A model generated the notes under the pieces. The model worked only from the letters and a program-made list of their open reading frames with translations. It was not told the origin of the DNA and did no database searches. A program made the translations under genes and the position numbers. 6,674 bases of DNA from an uncultured Candidatus Melainabacteria bacterium (lineage in GTDB: Bacteria; Cyanobacteriota; Vampirovibrionia; Gastranaerophilales; Gastranaerophilaceae), in assembly GCA_934773085.1 (NCBI GenBank), contig CAKVMU010000098.1:1-6674 (forward strand). Direction: 5' to 3'. Of this stretch, positions 1 through 5,558 are shown one piece after another; the stretch's first letter is position 1, and every line of letters begins with the position of its first letter.

Positions 1-299
1 TATCCACCCTGTTTATTTTTGTACATATTTTTTATAACCATTGTTATTATCCCCAACACAAGGCCGAGCAAACAAGCCTTTCCAAGAGACATTGGGCACA
101 GAAACATAATTAATACTACTAGTATTACTGTGCCTATATTAATTCTTTTATCCAGTTCCGCTTCGCTCAAAGGCGCAGAAGTCTTCACCGCAGGTTCGTC
201 GTTTTTCTTTTCAAGCCATTCCCCGCAGTATCTGCATTTTTTTGCTACAGCTAAGATTTCTTCACCACAGTATGGACATTTCTTAGTTTCTTCACTCAT
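1..299 (-). CDS. Zinc-ribbon membrane protein, cut by the window edge
   Basis: The frame opens at ATG 299 and stays open to base 1, giving 99 complete codons; the stop lies outside. The last two visible bases are TA, so the next codon is either Tyr or a stop. Residues 8-25 form a double-CxxC zinc ribbon (C8, C11, C22, C25) with the common CGEEI and CGEW motifs. A polar linker (about 31-52) follows, then two hydrophobic stretches (about 55-70 and 74-89) separated by a short PMSLGK turn, likely a two-helix membrane hairpin with a lysine-rich tail. The zinc ribbon probably faces the cytoplasm. The start is 5 nt after the stop of the upstream zinc-ribbon gene, with only a weak GAG-type ribosome site, so translational coupling is likely. 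The N-terminus is almost identical to that neighbour while the tails differ. Such ribbons bind zinc and often mediate protein or nucleic-acid contacts; the specific role is unknown. Confidence 0.8.
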   Translation of the reverse strand, partial: MSEETKKCPYCGEEILAVAKKCRYCGEWLEKKNDEPAVKTSAPLSEAELDKRINIGTVILVVLIMFLCPMSLGKACLLGLVLGIITMVIKNMYKNKQGG

Positions 300-304
300 T
301 TTCA

Positions 305-1420
305 TTACTCATATAAAATGTTTACTTGCATCTCTTCGTCTGTCAATCTGCGCAATTTTTCCGGATTTTTAATAAAATCAGGCGCCGGAATAATTTCATC
401 AATAGGATTAGATTTTACATTATATGCATGGTACGAAGAACCTTGATCTACTGGCACAAGTTCATAACTTGCCATATAATGCGGATCATCAACATTGTCA
501 TATACAGTATATTTAGTACCATCAGGACTTATGGAAACAAGTGTTCTGTCATTTGATAATGCTTGGCGGTCTACGACTCTATCTACCCAGTTTTTCTTTG
601 AGAATTCTTCCATTATCTGATTAGAATTCGGTGTGATTAAGCTACGGTTTCCCGTATATATGTGCATTAGATGGGACCAAATTGAGTATGTGTCATAATC
701 AAGTTGTGCCATTGCACGTCTATGTTTATTTAATTCTCTTAATTTCACAATTGCATTCTTATTGCTTTTGACAAGTTTTTTTAGTTTAGCTGGACTACAA
801 TGCCCAATTTCATCGGGTTTGTTATAAAGAGAGCATACAAACTCTCCGTCTTTTCTTTCCATTGAGCCTAAAAATATATCCTCATCATAAACAGATATTG
901 ACGGATAATTATCAGTATATTTGTAGTTGAAATACACTTGATTATAGTATCTATTATTTCTACAATAATATCTTGTTTGAGCATGATTTACAAAAGTAGG
1001 TGTAGTGCCTTCTTCTGTACAACCGGCAATAATAGGATTTGAAGAATGGCTGATTACAAATAAAAAGACTAACGCAACCACAACTCCGCCTATAACCTTT
1101 TTATTTTTCAATAAGTCGTTCAGCAAATCATTCCAGTTATCAGTCTTGTCGGCAAAATCAGAACAAGTTTGTTTTATTTTTTCAAAATCAAGTTTTCCAT
1201 CCTTGTAATAATCTTTTAAGAAACTAATTTTACTTAAAACGTTTTCACCTTTTTCAGATTCTGTTGCATTTTCAGATTCCGTTGACGTTTCTGATTCAAT
1301 TGGCTTTTCTGATTCATTTTTATTCTCTTTTTCTAACCATTCACCACAAAATCTGCACTTTTTTGCTACAGCAAGAATTTCTTCGCCACAAAAAGGACAT
1401 CTTTTAGTTTCTTCACTCAT
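305..1420 (-). CDS. Zinc-ribbon, single-pass membrane protein of unknown function
   Basis: This 371-residue protein starts at ATG 1418-1420, preceded by a good AAGGA ribosome site about 8 nt upstream. Residues 8-25 form a CxxC-x10-CxxC zinc ribbon. Residues 35-58 are four hexapeptide repeats built around ESE. A lysine/aspartate-rich helical stretch (about 62-108) leads to one transmembrane segment (about 109-124, [13 protein letters not shown]). The remaining 245 residues have no further membrane segment and probably lie outside the cytoplasm, given the basic residues before the segment. That domain starts with four cysteines (134, 153, 196, 208) that could form two disulfides, is rich in Tyr and Asn, and contains an [11 protein letters not shown] stretch reminiscent of a beta-strand repeat. 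No known enzyme motif was recognised. It is the first gene of a minus-strand pair and is transcribed divergently from the gene at 1542. A cytoplasmic zinc ribbon joined to an external domain suggests a sensor or envelope scaffold, but this is inference. Confidence 0.85.
   Translation of the reverse strand: MSEETKRCPFCGEEILAVAKKCRFCGEWLEKENKNESEKPIESETSTESENATESEKGENVLSKISFLKDYYKDGKLDFEKIKQTCSDFADKTDNWNDLLNDLLKNKKVIGGVVVALVFLFVISHSSNPIIAGCTEEGTTPTFVNHAQTRYYCRNNRYYNQVYFNYKYTDNYPSISVYDEDIFLGSMERKDGEFVCSLYNKPDEIGHCSPAKLKKLVKSNKNAIVKLRELNKHRRAMAQLDYDTYSIWSHLMHIYTGNRSLITPNSNQIMEEFSKKNWVDRVVDRQALSNDRTLVSISPDGTKYTVYDNVDDPHYMASYELVPVDQGSSYHAYNVKSNPIDEIIPAPDFIKNPEKLRRLTDEEMQVNILYE
1247..1318 (-). repeat. 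Four in-frame 18-bp repeats encoding ESE hexapeptides
   Basis: Within the zinc-ribbon gene, residues 35-58 divide exactly into [18 protein letters not shown] and TESEKG. The 18-bp units lie at 1247-1264, 1265-1282, 1283-1300 and 1301-1318, each with a TTC/TCT-GATTC core on the plus strand. They form a flexible acidic linker between the zinc ribbon and the membrane-proximal region. Because the unit is a multiple of three, copy-number change would keep the frame. Confidence 0.8.
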
Positions 1421-1541
1421 TCAAGTTTCCTTCCATTTATAAACACTGTTCCCATTTCAATAAAAGTATACTAACACGAGTTAACTTCCATAGCAAATAA
1501 TGTTTTTACAGGTTTTTATCCTATTAAAAAGGAGTATTGCT
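1421..1541. promoter_or_regulatory. Divergent promoter region with palindromic TATACT element
   Basis: This 121-bp gap separates two genes transcribed away from each other, so it should hold both promoters. The palindrome AGTATACT at 1465-1472 gives a TATACT hexamer (close to the TATAAT -10 consensus) on both strands: 1467-1472 for plus and 1470-1465 for minus. No good -35 was found for either direction; the minus strand has TTGCTA, but about 20 nt upstream of TATACT. A GTTAAC palindrome lies at 1480-1485. Assignment of the start sites is uncertain. Confidence 0.35.
1529..1534 (+). promoter_or_regulatory. Shine-Dalgarno fixing the start at 1542
   Basis: AAGGAG lies 7 nt before ATG 1542. An in-frame ATG at 1500 has no such site and would add a 14-residue extension translated through the ribosome site itself. 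The start at 1542 is therefore preferred. Confidence 0.85.
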
Positions 1542-2333
1542 ATGGATTTAATATCTAAGAATGCAGTTTTGACAAAGAGAATTTTTAACGGTGGATGGGA
1601 ACAATTTGGAAATATCAAACGTAAGCCGGATTCAAGAACAACTAAACAACTGTTGAACAACATTGATTATTTTGCGGAAAAATTTCCGGAAGTTGCTCAA
1701 TTCAAAAAAGAATTAAAATCTATGAATCCAAAACATTTGGGACTGGTATCTGATATTTGCGAACTTGCAAACTCTACCGAAATGATAAACAAATCCATTG
1801 ATATAAAAAAAGGTAACATTGACGGAAAAAGTTTTTTTAAATTTCTTATGGAAAAATTGCCGAAGATATCAAAAGAAAATCCGGAAGCTTTGGATTTATC
1901 TAGAGCAATCATAGACAACTCCGATTCAATAGCCTCTAAATATGCATTAGCTTCTATCACGCCTTTATTTGAATGCAAAGAAGCCGCCCCGCATATAAAA
2001 GCAACAATTCCACTTGTAGGAGATATCGCCGATGCAACCCTCAAAGGAGGAGTTCTGATGGATTTTTCGAAAGAACAAAGTTTTGTTGACGGGTTAAACA
2101 GCTTTATCTCTCCAAGCGTACAATTAGAAAAATTAGAAATGCTCCCTAAAATAATTGCAGTTGCGGATAAAGCTAAAACAAACTGCAAAATAGAAGCATT
2201 TCCGTTTTTAACAAACAAAACTCCTGTCAGCAAAATTTCAGAAAACTTGGAAACATTTAAACAAATCGACGGAAACATAAGGAAAGACTTTAACCTCACA
2301 GACTTTTTGGAAAAGAATGTCAATTTAAAATAG
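1542..2333 (+). CDS. Unrecognised helical protein, 263 residues
   Basis: I do not recognise this protein. The chosen start (ATG 1542) has AAGGAG 7 nt upstream and gives 263 residues. There is no signal peptide, no clear transmembrane segment and no catalytic motif. The sequence is rich in Lys, Asn, Ile and Ser, with predicted helices throughout. The middle part (about residues 110-180) reads like stacked helical repeats: a segment with NPEALDLSRAIIDNSDSIAS is followed by one with HIKATIPLVGDIADATLKGG. A few cysteines are scattered (for example in SDICELANS and PLFECKEA) without pairing motifs. It is divergent from the zinc-ribbon gene and about 100 nt upstream of the Gly/Phe-rich gene. No convincing terminator follows it, so read-through into the next gene is possible. 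Its base composition matches its neighbours. A lineage-specific cytoplasmic or secreted helical protein is the most that can be said. Confidence 0.8.
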   Translation: MDLISKNAVLTKRIFNGGWEQFGNIKRKPDSRTTKQLLNNIDYFAEKFPEVAQFKKELKSMNPKHLGLVSDICELANSTEMINKSIDIKKGNIDGKSFFKFLMEKLPKISKENPEALDLSRAIIDNSDSIASKYALASITPLFECKEAAPHIKATIPLVGDIADATLKGGVLMDFSKEQSFVDGLNSFISPSVQLEKLEMLPKIIAVADKAKTNCKIEAFPFLTNKTPVSKISENLETFKQIDGNIRKDFNLTDFLEKNVNLK

Positions 2334-2340
2334 AACCAAT

Positions 2341-2412
2341 TATTAAGTTTTGTAACAATAATAAACTTCATTGAAATCGGAATTTTTATATAAACTTTAT
2401 ATAAATGTAAGA
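2341..2412 (+). repeat. 72-bp intergenic repeat, copy 1 (upstream of the Gly/Phe-rich gene)
   Basis: This copy aligns without gaps to 3457-3528, with about 57 of 72 positions identical by hand count. Conservation falls in three blocks at identical spacing: TATTAAGTTTTGTAACAA (2341-2358, 18/18), TGAAATCGGA (2372-2381, 10/10) and ACTTTATATAWATGTAAGA (2394-2412, 18/19). The copy ends about 20 nt before the start codon of the next gene. Block 3 contains TATATA (2398-2403), a possible -10. In this copy the 5' arm of the hairpin present in copy 2 is diverged, so no stable terminator stem forms. Confidence 0.85.
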
Positions 2413-2419
2413 CTAAGAT

Positions 2420-2424
2420 GGAAG
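2420..2424 (+). promoter_or_regulatory. Shine-Dalgarno fixing the start at 2433
   Basis: GGAAG lies 8 nt before ATG 2433. An in-frame ATG at 2418 overlaps this site and has only AAG upstream. When the two intergenic repeats are aligned, ATG 2433 falls in the same place as ATG 3547 of the downstream gene (20 versus 18 nt after the repeat), which supports 2433. Confidence 0.7.
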
Positions 2425-2432
2425 ATATTAAG

Positions 2433-3443
2433 ATGACATTCAACTACAATTATATGAATATGTTCTCAAACGGCTTCAGCGGTCTTGGATTCGGAAACAT
2501 TGGTTGCGGATTCGGCAATATCTTTGGTAGCGGATTCAGCAGCTGCGGAAGCATCTTCGGCAACAATATCTTCTACAATAGTTGTAACGGAGAATATAAT
2601 TTTGATGCAATGGCTGGTTTTGCGCTCGGGAATGTTTTTATGCAAATTGGCGGTAATGTTCTGAACCAGTTTATTGCTCACAAACAAGAAACTTCTACAA
2701 AAAATGTTGAGACAAACCTTGAAAATTTGAATGGACGAATTGATGCAATACTACAAAATCTAGGTTGTAGCAGTGTTGACGAGGCTTTGTCGTATAATAT
2801 AACAGATGACCCGACATCTAAAAAATTCAAAGACTTGAGTAGTGATTTGGCAACCAAAAAAGTCCAACTGAAAGCTCTTGGCAACAAAAATGATTATGAA
2901 CGCATTATTAATGAATATAAAAATGCTAAAAGTGATGATCCTAATTTAGAGCAATTAAAGCAAAAATCAGAGGATGCTGAAAAAGCTCTTAAATCTATAG
3001 AAGATGTTGAAGCAGAAATCAAAGAATTGGAGACACAAATCGTCGCTGCAGATAAGGCTGAACGGGAAAGAAACTCCGAAATTATTAAAATCCAAAAAGA
3101 GCTTCTTACCCTTAATGCGGAACGTGCTGGCTGGCAAAGTATTCAGGACGAACAAACTCTTAATAAAGCTGACGGAAATAAATTCAACAGAGTCAGCACG
3201 ACTGAATTGAATGATAAGTTTGCGCAAGCAGAAGACGGTTCATATAGCACAAAAGCTGAGGCTAGTTTTACTAAACGTGATTTCTTCACAGCAGTAAAAG
3301 AATATAAAACAGCAAGTAGTGATAAGAAGAAAGAATGGAAAAATAAAATTAAATTAATTTATGATAATATGTCCGGTGACGAAAAGAGCGCGAAAATAGT
3401 TGAAGCGTTTGATTTGATTTATCCGGAGAACAAGAAATCGTAA
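2433..3443 (+). CDS. Gly/Phe-rich N-terminus plus coiled-coil protein
   Basis: I do not recognise a named family. From ATG 2433 the protein has 336 residues (341 if ATG 2418 is used). Residues 11-53 are rich in Gly, Phe, Asn and Ser with FG and GF motifs, and have cysteines at 25, 38 and 51, exactly 13 apart. Residues 59-82 form a moderately hydrophobic, glycine-containing helix (MAGFALGNVFMQIGGNVL). Residues 90-245 are a long charged coiled coil with an insert around GCSSVDEALSYN. A C-terminal helical domain (about 285-336) follows. There is no classical signal peptide. The overall plan and short matches (KNV after the hydrophobic helix; a C-terminal Ala-x-x-x-Tyr helix followed by an IYDN/TYEN region) suggest distant paralogy with the next gene. 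The gene lies between two 72-bp direct repeats and ends before an intrinsic terminator. A structural, surface-associated or self-assembling role is conceivable but unproven. Confidence 0.85.
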   Translation: MTFNYNYMNMFSNGFSGLGFGNIGCGFGNIFGSGFSSCGSIFGNNIFYNSCNGEYNFDAMAGFALGNVFMQIGGNVLNQFIAHKQETSTKNVETNLENLNGRIDAILQNLGCSSVDEALSYNITDDPTSKKFKDLSSDLATKKVQLKALGNKNDYERIINEYKNAKSDDPNLEQLKQKSEDAEKALKSIEDVEAEIKELETQIVAADKAERERNSEIIKIQKELLTLNAERAGWQSIQDEQTLNKADGNKFNRVSTTELNDKFAQAEDGSYSTKAEASFTKRDFFTAVKEYKTASSDKKKEWKNKIKLIYDNMSGDEKSAKIVEAFDLIYPENKKS

Positions 3444-3456
3444 GAAATTCTCCCTA

Positions 3457-3528
3457 TATTAAGTTTTGTAACAAAAATATCCGATAGTGAAATCGGATAT
3501 TTTTTTATGACTTTATATATATGTAAGA
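3457..3528 (+). repeat. 72-bp intergenic repeat, copy 2 (upstream of the second coiled-coil gene)
   Basis: This is the ungapped partner of 2341-2412. The conserved blocks are at 3457-3474, 3488-3497 and 3510-3528. The copy begins 13 nt after the stop of the Gly/Phe-rich gene and ends 18 nt before ATG 3547. Here the middle block forms the 3' arm of a perfect hairpin, so this copy combines a terminator for the upstream gene with the putative promoter of the downstream gene. Confidence 0.85.
3473..3506 (+). terminator. Intrinsic terminator of the Gly/Phe-rich gene
   Basis: AAAAATATCCGAT (3473-3485) pairs perfectly with ATCGGATATTTTT (3492-3504) around a 6-nt AGTGAA loop, and the T run continues to 3506. 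The core is the GC-containing AATATCCGAT/ATCGGATATT stem. It starts 30 nt after the stop codon and sits inside the 72-bp repeat. Confidence 0.85.
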
Positions 3529-3546
3529 TAACACAAGGATAAGAAG

Positions 3547-4440
3547 ATGGGCGCAATTTCAGACGGAAGTGCAAAAATTTATACATTAAGAAACGGCGAG
3601 CAAATTGATGTAGCCAAAGAAAATCGTTTGCGCGGTGCATCCAGTCATTCTTTATTAGGATTAACTTTAGCACAGCTAGGACCTAGTATTTTCATGAAGG
3701 TTGCAAGTCACACAGCTGCTAAAATTGAGAACAAATCAAAAAATGTTACCACAGAAGAAGCAAAAGAAGAAACTTTGAAAGAGCTTCAAAAAGAGCGTCA
3801 CGTGTTGATGGAACAAATCGGAGCAAAAGAAACAACTGAATTTAATACAATTCAAGACGATAAGCTTAATGAAATAAAATCTCTTAAAGATGAAGCAGAT
3901 AGCGAAATTCAGACGAAAAACTCTGAAATTACAGGTTTGCAAGGTGAACTCGGAAGCTTGCAGGATGCTTTGACTGCAAAGTTAGGCGAACTGCAAGGTG
4001 CATCCGAAGAGGATAAAGCGGGGATTCAAGCAGAAGTTGAAAAATTAAAATCAGATATAAAGGCTAAAGAAAAGGAAATTGAGACTGCTCAAAAAGAAGC
4101 TAAGACTTTGACGGCAGACTACGAAAAACAAATTAATGCTCTTGGAAAAGAGTACAACAAATTGAGTAACAAAATGCAGCAAGTGCTTGATTTAGATCGT
4201 CAAATCAGTGATATGGAAGATGGCGGGGTGTCTTCTAAAACTGATGATTTGAAAACATTTAGTAAAGCTGCGGACGCTTACAGAAAAGCAATGAAGAATC
4301 CTAATGATGAAAAAGGCTTGAAAGAAGCAGCTAAAGAATTAAAGGATACCTATGAAAACTTGGGCGATAATGTTACACCATCAATAACAAAATTGTACGA
4401 ATTATATAGCGGCGATATTGAGAAGATACTGAAAGACTAA
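3547..4440 (+). CDS. Coiled-coil protein, likely paralog of the preceding gene
   Basis: This unrecognised protein has 297 residues. Its start is supported by AAGGA 7 nt upstream (3535-3539). Residues 1-30 read as a short beta-type motif (KIYTLRNGEQIDVAKENRLRG). Residues 36-58 form a hydrophobic/amphipathic helix (LLGLTLAQLGPSIFMKVA). Residues 65-215 are a long coiled coil rich in Glu, Lys and Gln, with runs such as EVEKLKSDIKAKEKEIE. A DMEDGG break precedes a C-terminal helical domain (about 225-297) containing Tyr-rich helices. It has no cysteine, unlike the preceding protein, and no signal peptide. The domain order and the upstream 72-bp repeat match the preceding gene. Long coiled coils commonly mediate oligomerisation or spacing. 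General SMC-like similarity from the coiled coil alone should be discounted because there is no ATPase motif. It is the last plus-strand gene before the bidirectional terminator. Confidence 0.85.
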   Translation: MGAISDGSAKIYTLRNGEQIDVAKENRLRGASSHSLLGLTLAQLGPSIFMKVASHTAAKIENKSKNVTTEEAKEETLKELQKERHVLMEQIGAKETTEFNTIQDDKLNEIKSLKDEADSEIQTKNSEITGLQGELGSLQDALTAKLGELQGASEEDKAGIQAEVEKLKSDIKAKEKEIETAQKEAKTLTADYEKQINALGKEYNKLSNKMQQVLDLDRQISDMEDGGVSSKTDDLKTFSKAADAYRKAMKNPNDEKGLKEAAKELKDTYENLGDNVTPSITKLYELYSGDIEKILKD

Positions 4441-4465
4441 AAACGCATAGAAAATATTTAGAAAT

Positions 4466-4495
4466 AAAAAATCCGTTCTTTCGAACGGATTTTTT
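4466..4495. terminator. Bidirectional intrinsic terminator between converging genes
   Basis: AAAAAATCCGTTC (4466-4478) and GAACGGATTTTTT (4483-4495) form a 13-bp perfect stem with a TTTC loop. Read on either strand, the GC-containing core is followed by a T run. It serves the plus-strand coiled-coil gene (stop ends at 4440) and rpsO, whose stop codon lies at 4499-4497, immediately beside the stem. Confidence 0.9.
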
Positions 4496-4496
4496 A

Positions 4497-4760
4497 TTAA
4501 CCTCTGATATTAAGTTCTTTAATAAGGCTTCTGTAACCATCAAGATTCTTTTCTTTCAAGTATGAAAGAAGTCTCTTTCTTTTACCAACCATCATTAAAA
4601 GACCACGTTTTGTTGCGAAGTCTTTCTTGTTAGCCTTCATGTGTTCTGTTAATTCAGAAATTTTTTGAGTCAACATAGCAATTTGAACTTCTGCAGAACC
4701 AGTGTCTTTTGCATTAGCACCAAATTTTTCTATGATTTCCTGTTTGTTCTTTAAATTCAT
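4497..4760 (-). CDS. rpsO: Small ribosomal subunit protein S15
   Basis: S15 binds the 16S rRNA central domain early in 30S assembly and contributes to an intersubunit bridge. This 87-residue protein is within one or two residues of the usual length. It carries the family signature: DTGSAEVQ near residue 20, a helix ending [28 protein letters not shown], and a C-terminal GYRSLI helix. By alignment to E. coli S15 from memory, His41, Asp48, Gln27 and Tyr68 are kept. His45 is Asn, His49-His50 are Phe-Ala and Ser51 is Thr, so the second RNA-contact region is altered but conservative. ATG 4760 has AAGGA 8 nt upstream. The gene is the last of a minus-strand cluster, with a 148-nt gap after the TPR gene, and is closed by a terminator. 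pnp, a frequent partner downstream of rpsO, is absent here. Confidence 0.97.
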   Translation of the reverse strand: MNLKNKQEIIEKFGANAKDTGSAEVQIAMLTQKISELTEHMKANKKDFATKRGLLMMVGKRKRLLSYLKEKNLDGYRSLIKELNIRG

Positions 4761-4862
4761 AATGGTTTTCCTTTATGTTTGGCTCTTCCATCTCTGTCAT
4801 CGACTACAAAGACTTTCGAACCGATGTGAGTGTCATATTGGCGTAAGCACTCTACAAGGCTA
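4761..4862 (-). promoter_or_regulatory. rpsO leader with two adjacent hairpins, possible S15 autoregulation
   Basis: Read on the minus strand, GAGTG (4852-4848) can pair with CACTC (4832-4828), and CATCG (4826-4822) with CGATG (4802-4798). The two stems are separated by one A, so they could stack. The rpsO ribosome site AAGGA is at 4773-4769. Feedback by S15 binding its own leader is known in several bacteria, with structures that differ between phyla. Whether this leader does so is inference. Confidence 0.35.
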
Positions 4863-4891
4863 AATTTACTATAAACAATATCTTAAATCAA
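4863..4891 (-). promoter_or_regulatory. Candidate promoter for rpsO
   Basis: On the minus strand, TTGATT (4891-4886) and TAAATT (4868-4863) are separated by 17 bp, a reasonable sigma-70-type match. TATAGT at 4873-4868 is a better -10, but its spacing to TTGATT is too short. This would give rpsO its own transcript with a leader of about 100 nt. Confidence 0.3.
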
Positions 4892-4908
4892 GTATTTGTT
4901 AACTTTGT

Positions 4909-5556
4909 TTACCTATCCAAAGAGAAATCTCTTTGCAAAACGTTATTAACTCTTCTTGTCGCTTTATCAATATCGCCAGTTTTGTAATACAAGCGTGCCA
5001 ACAGCAATTCCCTTGATGTTGAAGGTGCCAAGTTATAAGCTTTTTGGGCAAATGCAAGTCCGGAACCGTAACGTTTCATTATTGCATATATTGTAGCCAT
5101 TTGTTCATAACAATTAGCCTTAAGTTTTATGTCATCGGTCATTCTAACAGCTTTGTCAAACTCGCCCAATGCTTTTGCATACTGCTTTTCATTCATATAA
5201 TTATTTGCGGATTCGAATACTGACGATACAGAATCTTCTTGAGATTCGTTTTTGTCGCTCTGCTCATCAGGATTATCGATAGGCTCTAATTGAATATTAT
5301 CTTTTGTTTCAAGCTCATTAATTTCCGGTGCGGAATCTTCAGTTTTATCTTCAGCTTCCTCGGATTTGTTTTCTTCATCATTTTGAACATCTTCTGAGTC
5401 ATCGTCCGCAGGAACGGTTACACTATTGTTTTGTTTTTCAACCGGAGCTGAATCCGGTAAATATTGGAATGCATGCCATACTACCATTATAAAAATAAAG
5501 CATATTAACAAAACTATCCCGACTAACCTTGCTGATTTATAATCGAATTTTTCCAT
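4909..5556 (-). CDS. Membrane-anchored TPR protein
   Basis: This 215-residue protein has a short basic N-terminus, one transmembrane anchor (about residues 11-30, LVGIVLLICFIFIMVVWHAF), a very acidic Asp/Glu/Asn/Ser-rich linker (about 40-108), and about three tetratricopeptide-type helix pairs up to the C-terminus. The pairs are around NNYMNEKQYAKALGEFDKAV, YEQMATIYAIMKRYGSGLAFA and LARLYYKTGDIDKATRRV. The TPR part should face the cell exterior or periplasm and act as a protein-binding scaffold; the partner is not evident. The start at 5556 lies 2 nt after the stop of the DUF2400 gene, and its AGGAG ribosome site lies inside that gene's last codons, indicating coupling. No terminator is seen after it, so some transcription may continue into rpsO. 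The name is generic because TPR proteins have many roles. Confidence 0.88.
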   Translation of the reverse strand: MEKFDYKSARLVGIVLLICFIFIMVVWHAFQYLPDSAPVEKQNNSVTVPADDDSEDVQNDEENKSEEAEDKTEDSAPEINELETKDNIQLEPIDNPDEQSDKNESQEDSVSSVFESANNYMNEKQYAKALGEFDKAVRMTDDIKLKANCYEQMATIYAIMKRYGSGLAFAQKAYNLAPSTSRELLLARLYYKTGDIDKATRRVNNVLQRDFSLDR

Positions 5557-5558
5557 AC

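Noticed and set aside
1500..1541. Upstream start at 1500 for the 263-residue protein
   Set aside because: It has no ribosome site and would translate through the strong AAGGAG that serves ATG 1542.
2382..2405. Hairpin from TATATAAA and TTTATATA in repeat copy 1 as a terminator
   Set aside because: It is pure A/T with almost no loop and lacks a following T run. It more likely reflects an AT-rich promoter.
2341..3528. Insertion sequence or transposon bounded by the 72-bp repeats
   Set aside because: There are no terminal inverted repeats and no transposase or integrase gene between the copies. The repeats look like duplicated promoter/terminator regions.
3740..4240. SMC/RecN-like or phage tail-fibre assignment for the coiled-coil proteins
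   Set aside because: The similarity would come only from coiled-coil composition. No Walker motifs, hinge or phage neighbours are present.
4500..4760. Plus-strand counterparts and other overlapping open frames across the window
   Set aside because: They lie antisense to, or out of frame with, genes that have ribosome sites and family matches, and their translations are low-complexity and Phe/Leu/Ser-rich.
4780..4860. Possible tRNA suggested by GGTTCGAAA in the rpsO leader
   Set aside because: The flanking bases do not form a T-stem and there is no acceptor or anticodon arm.
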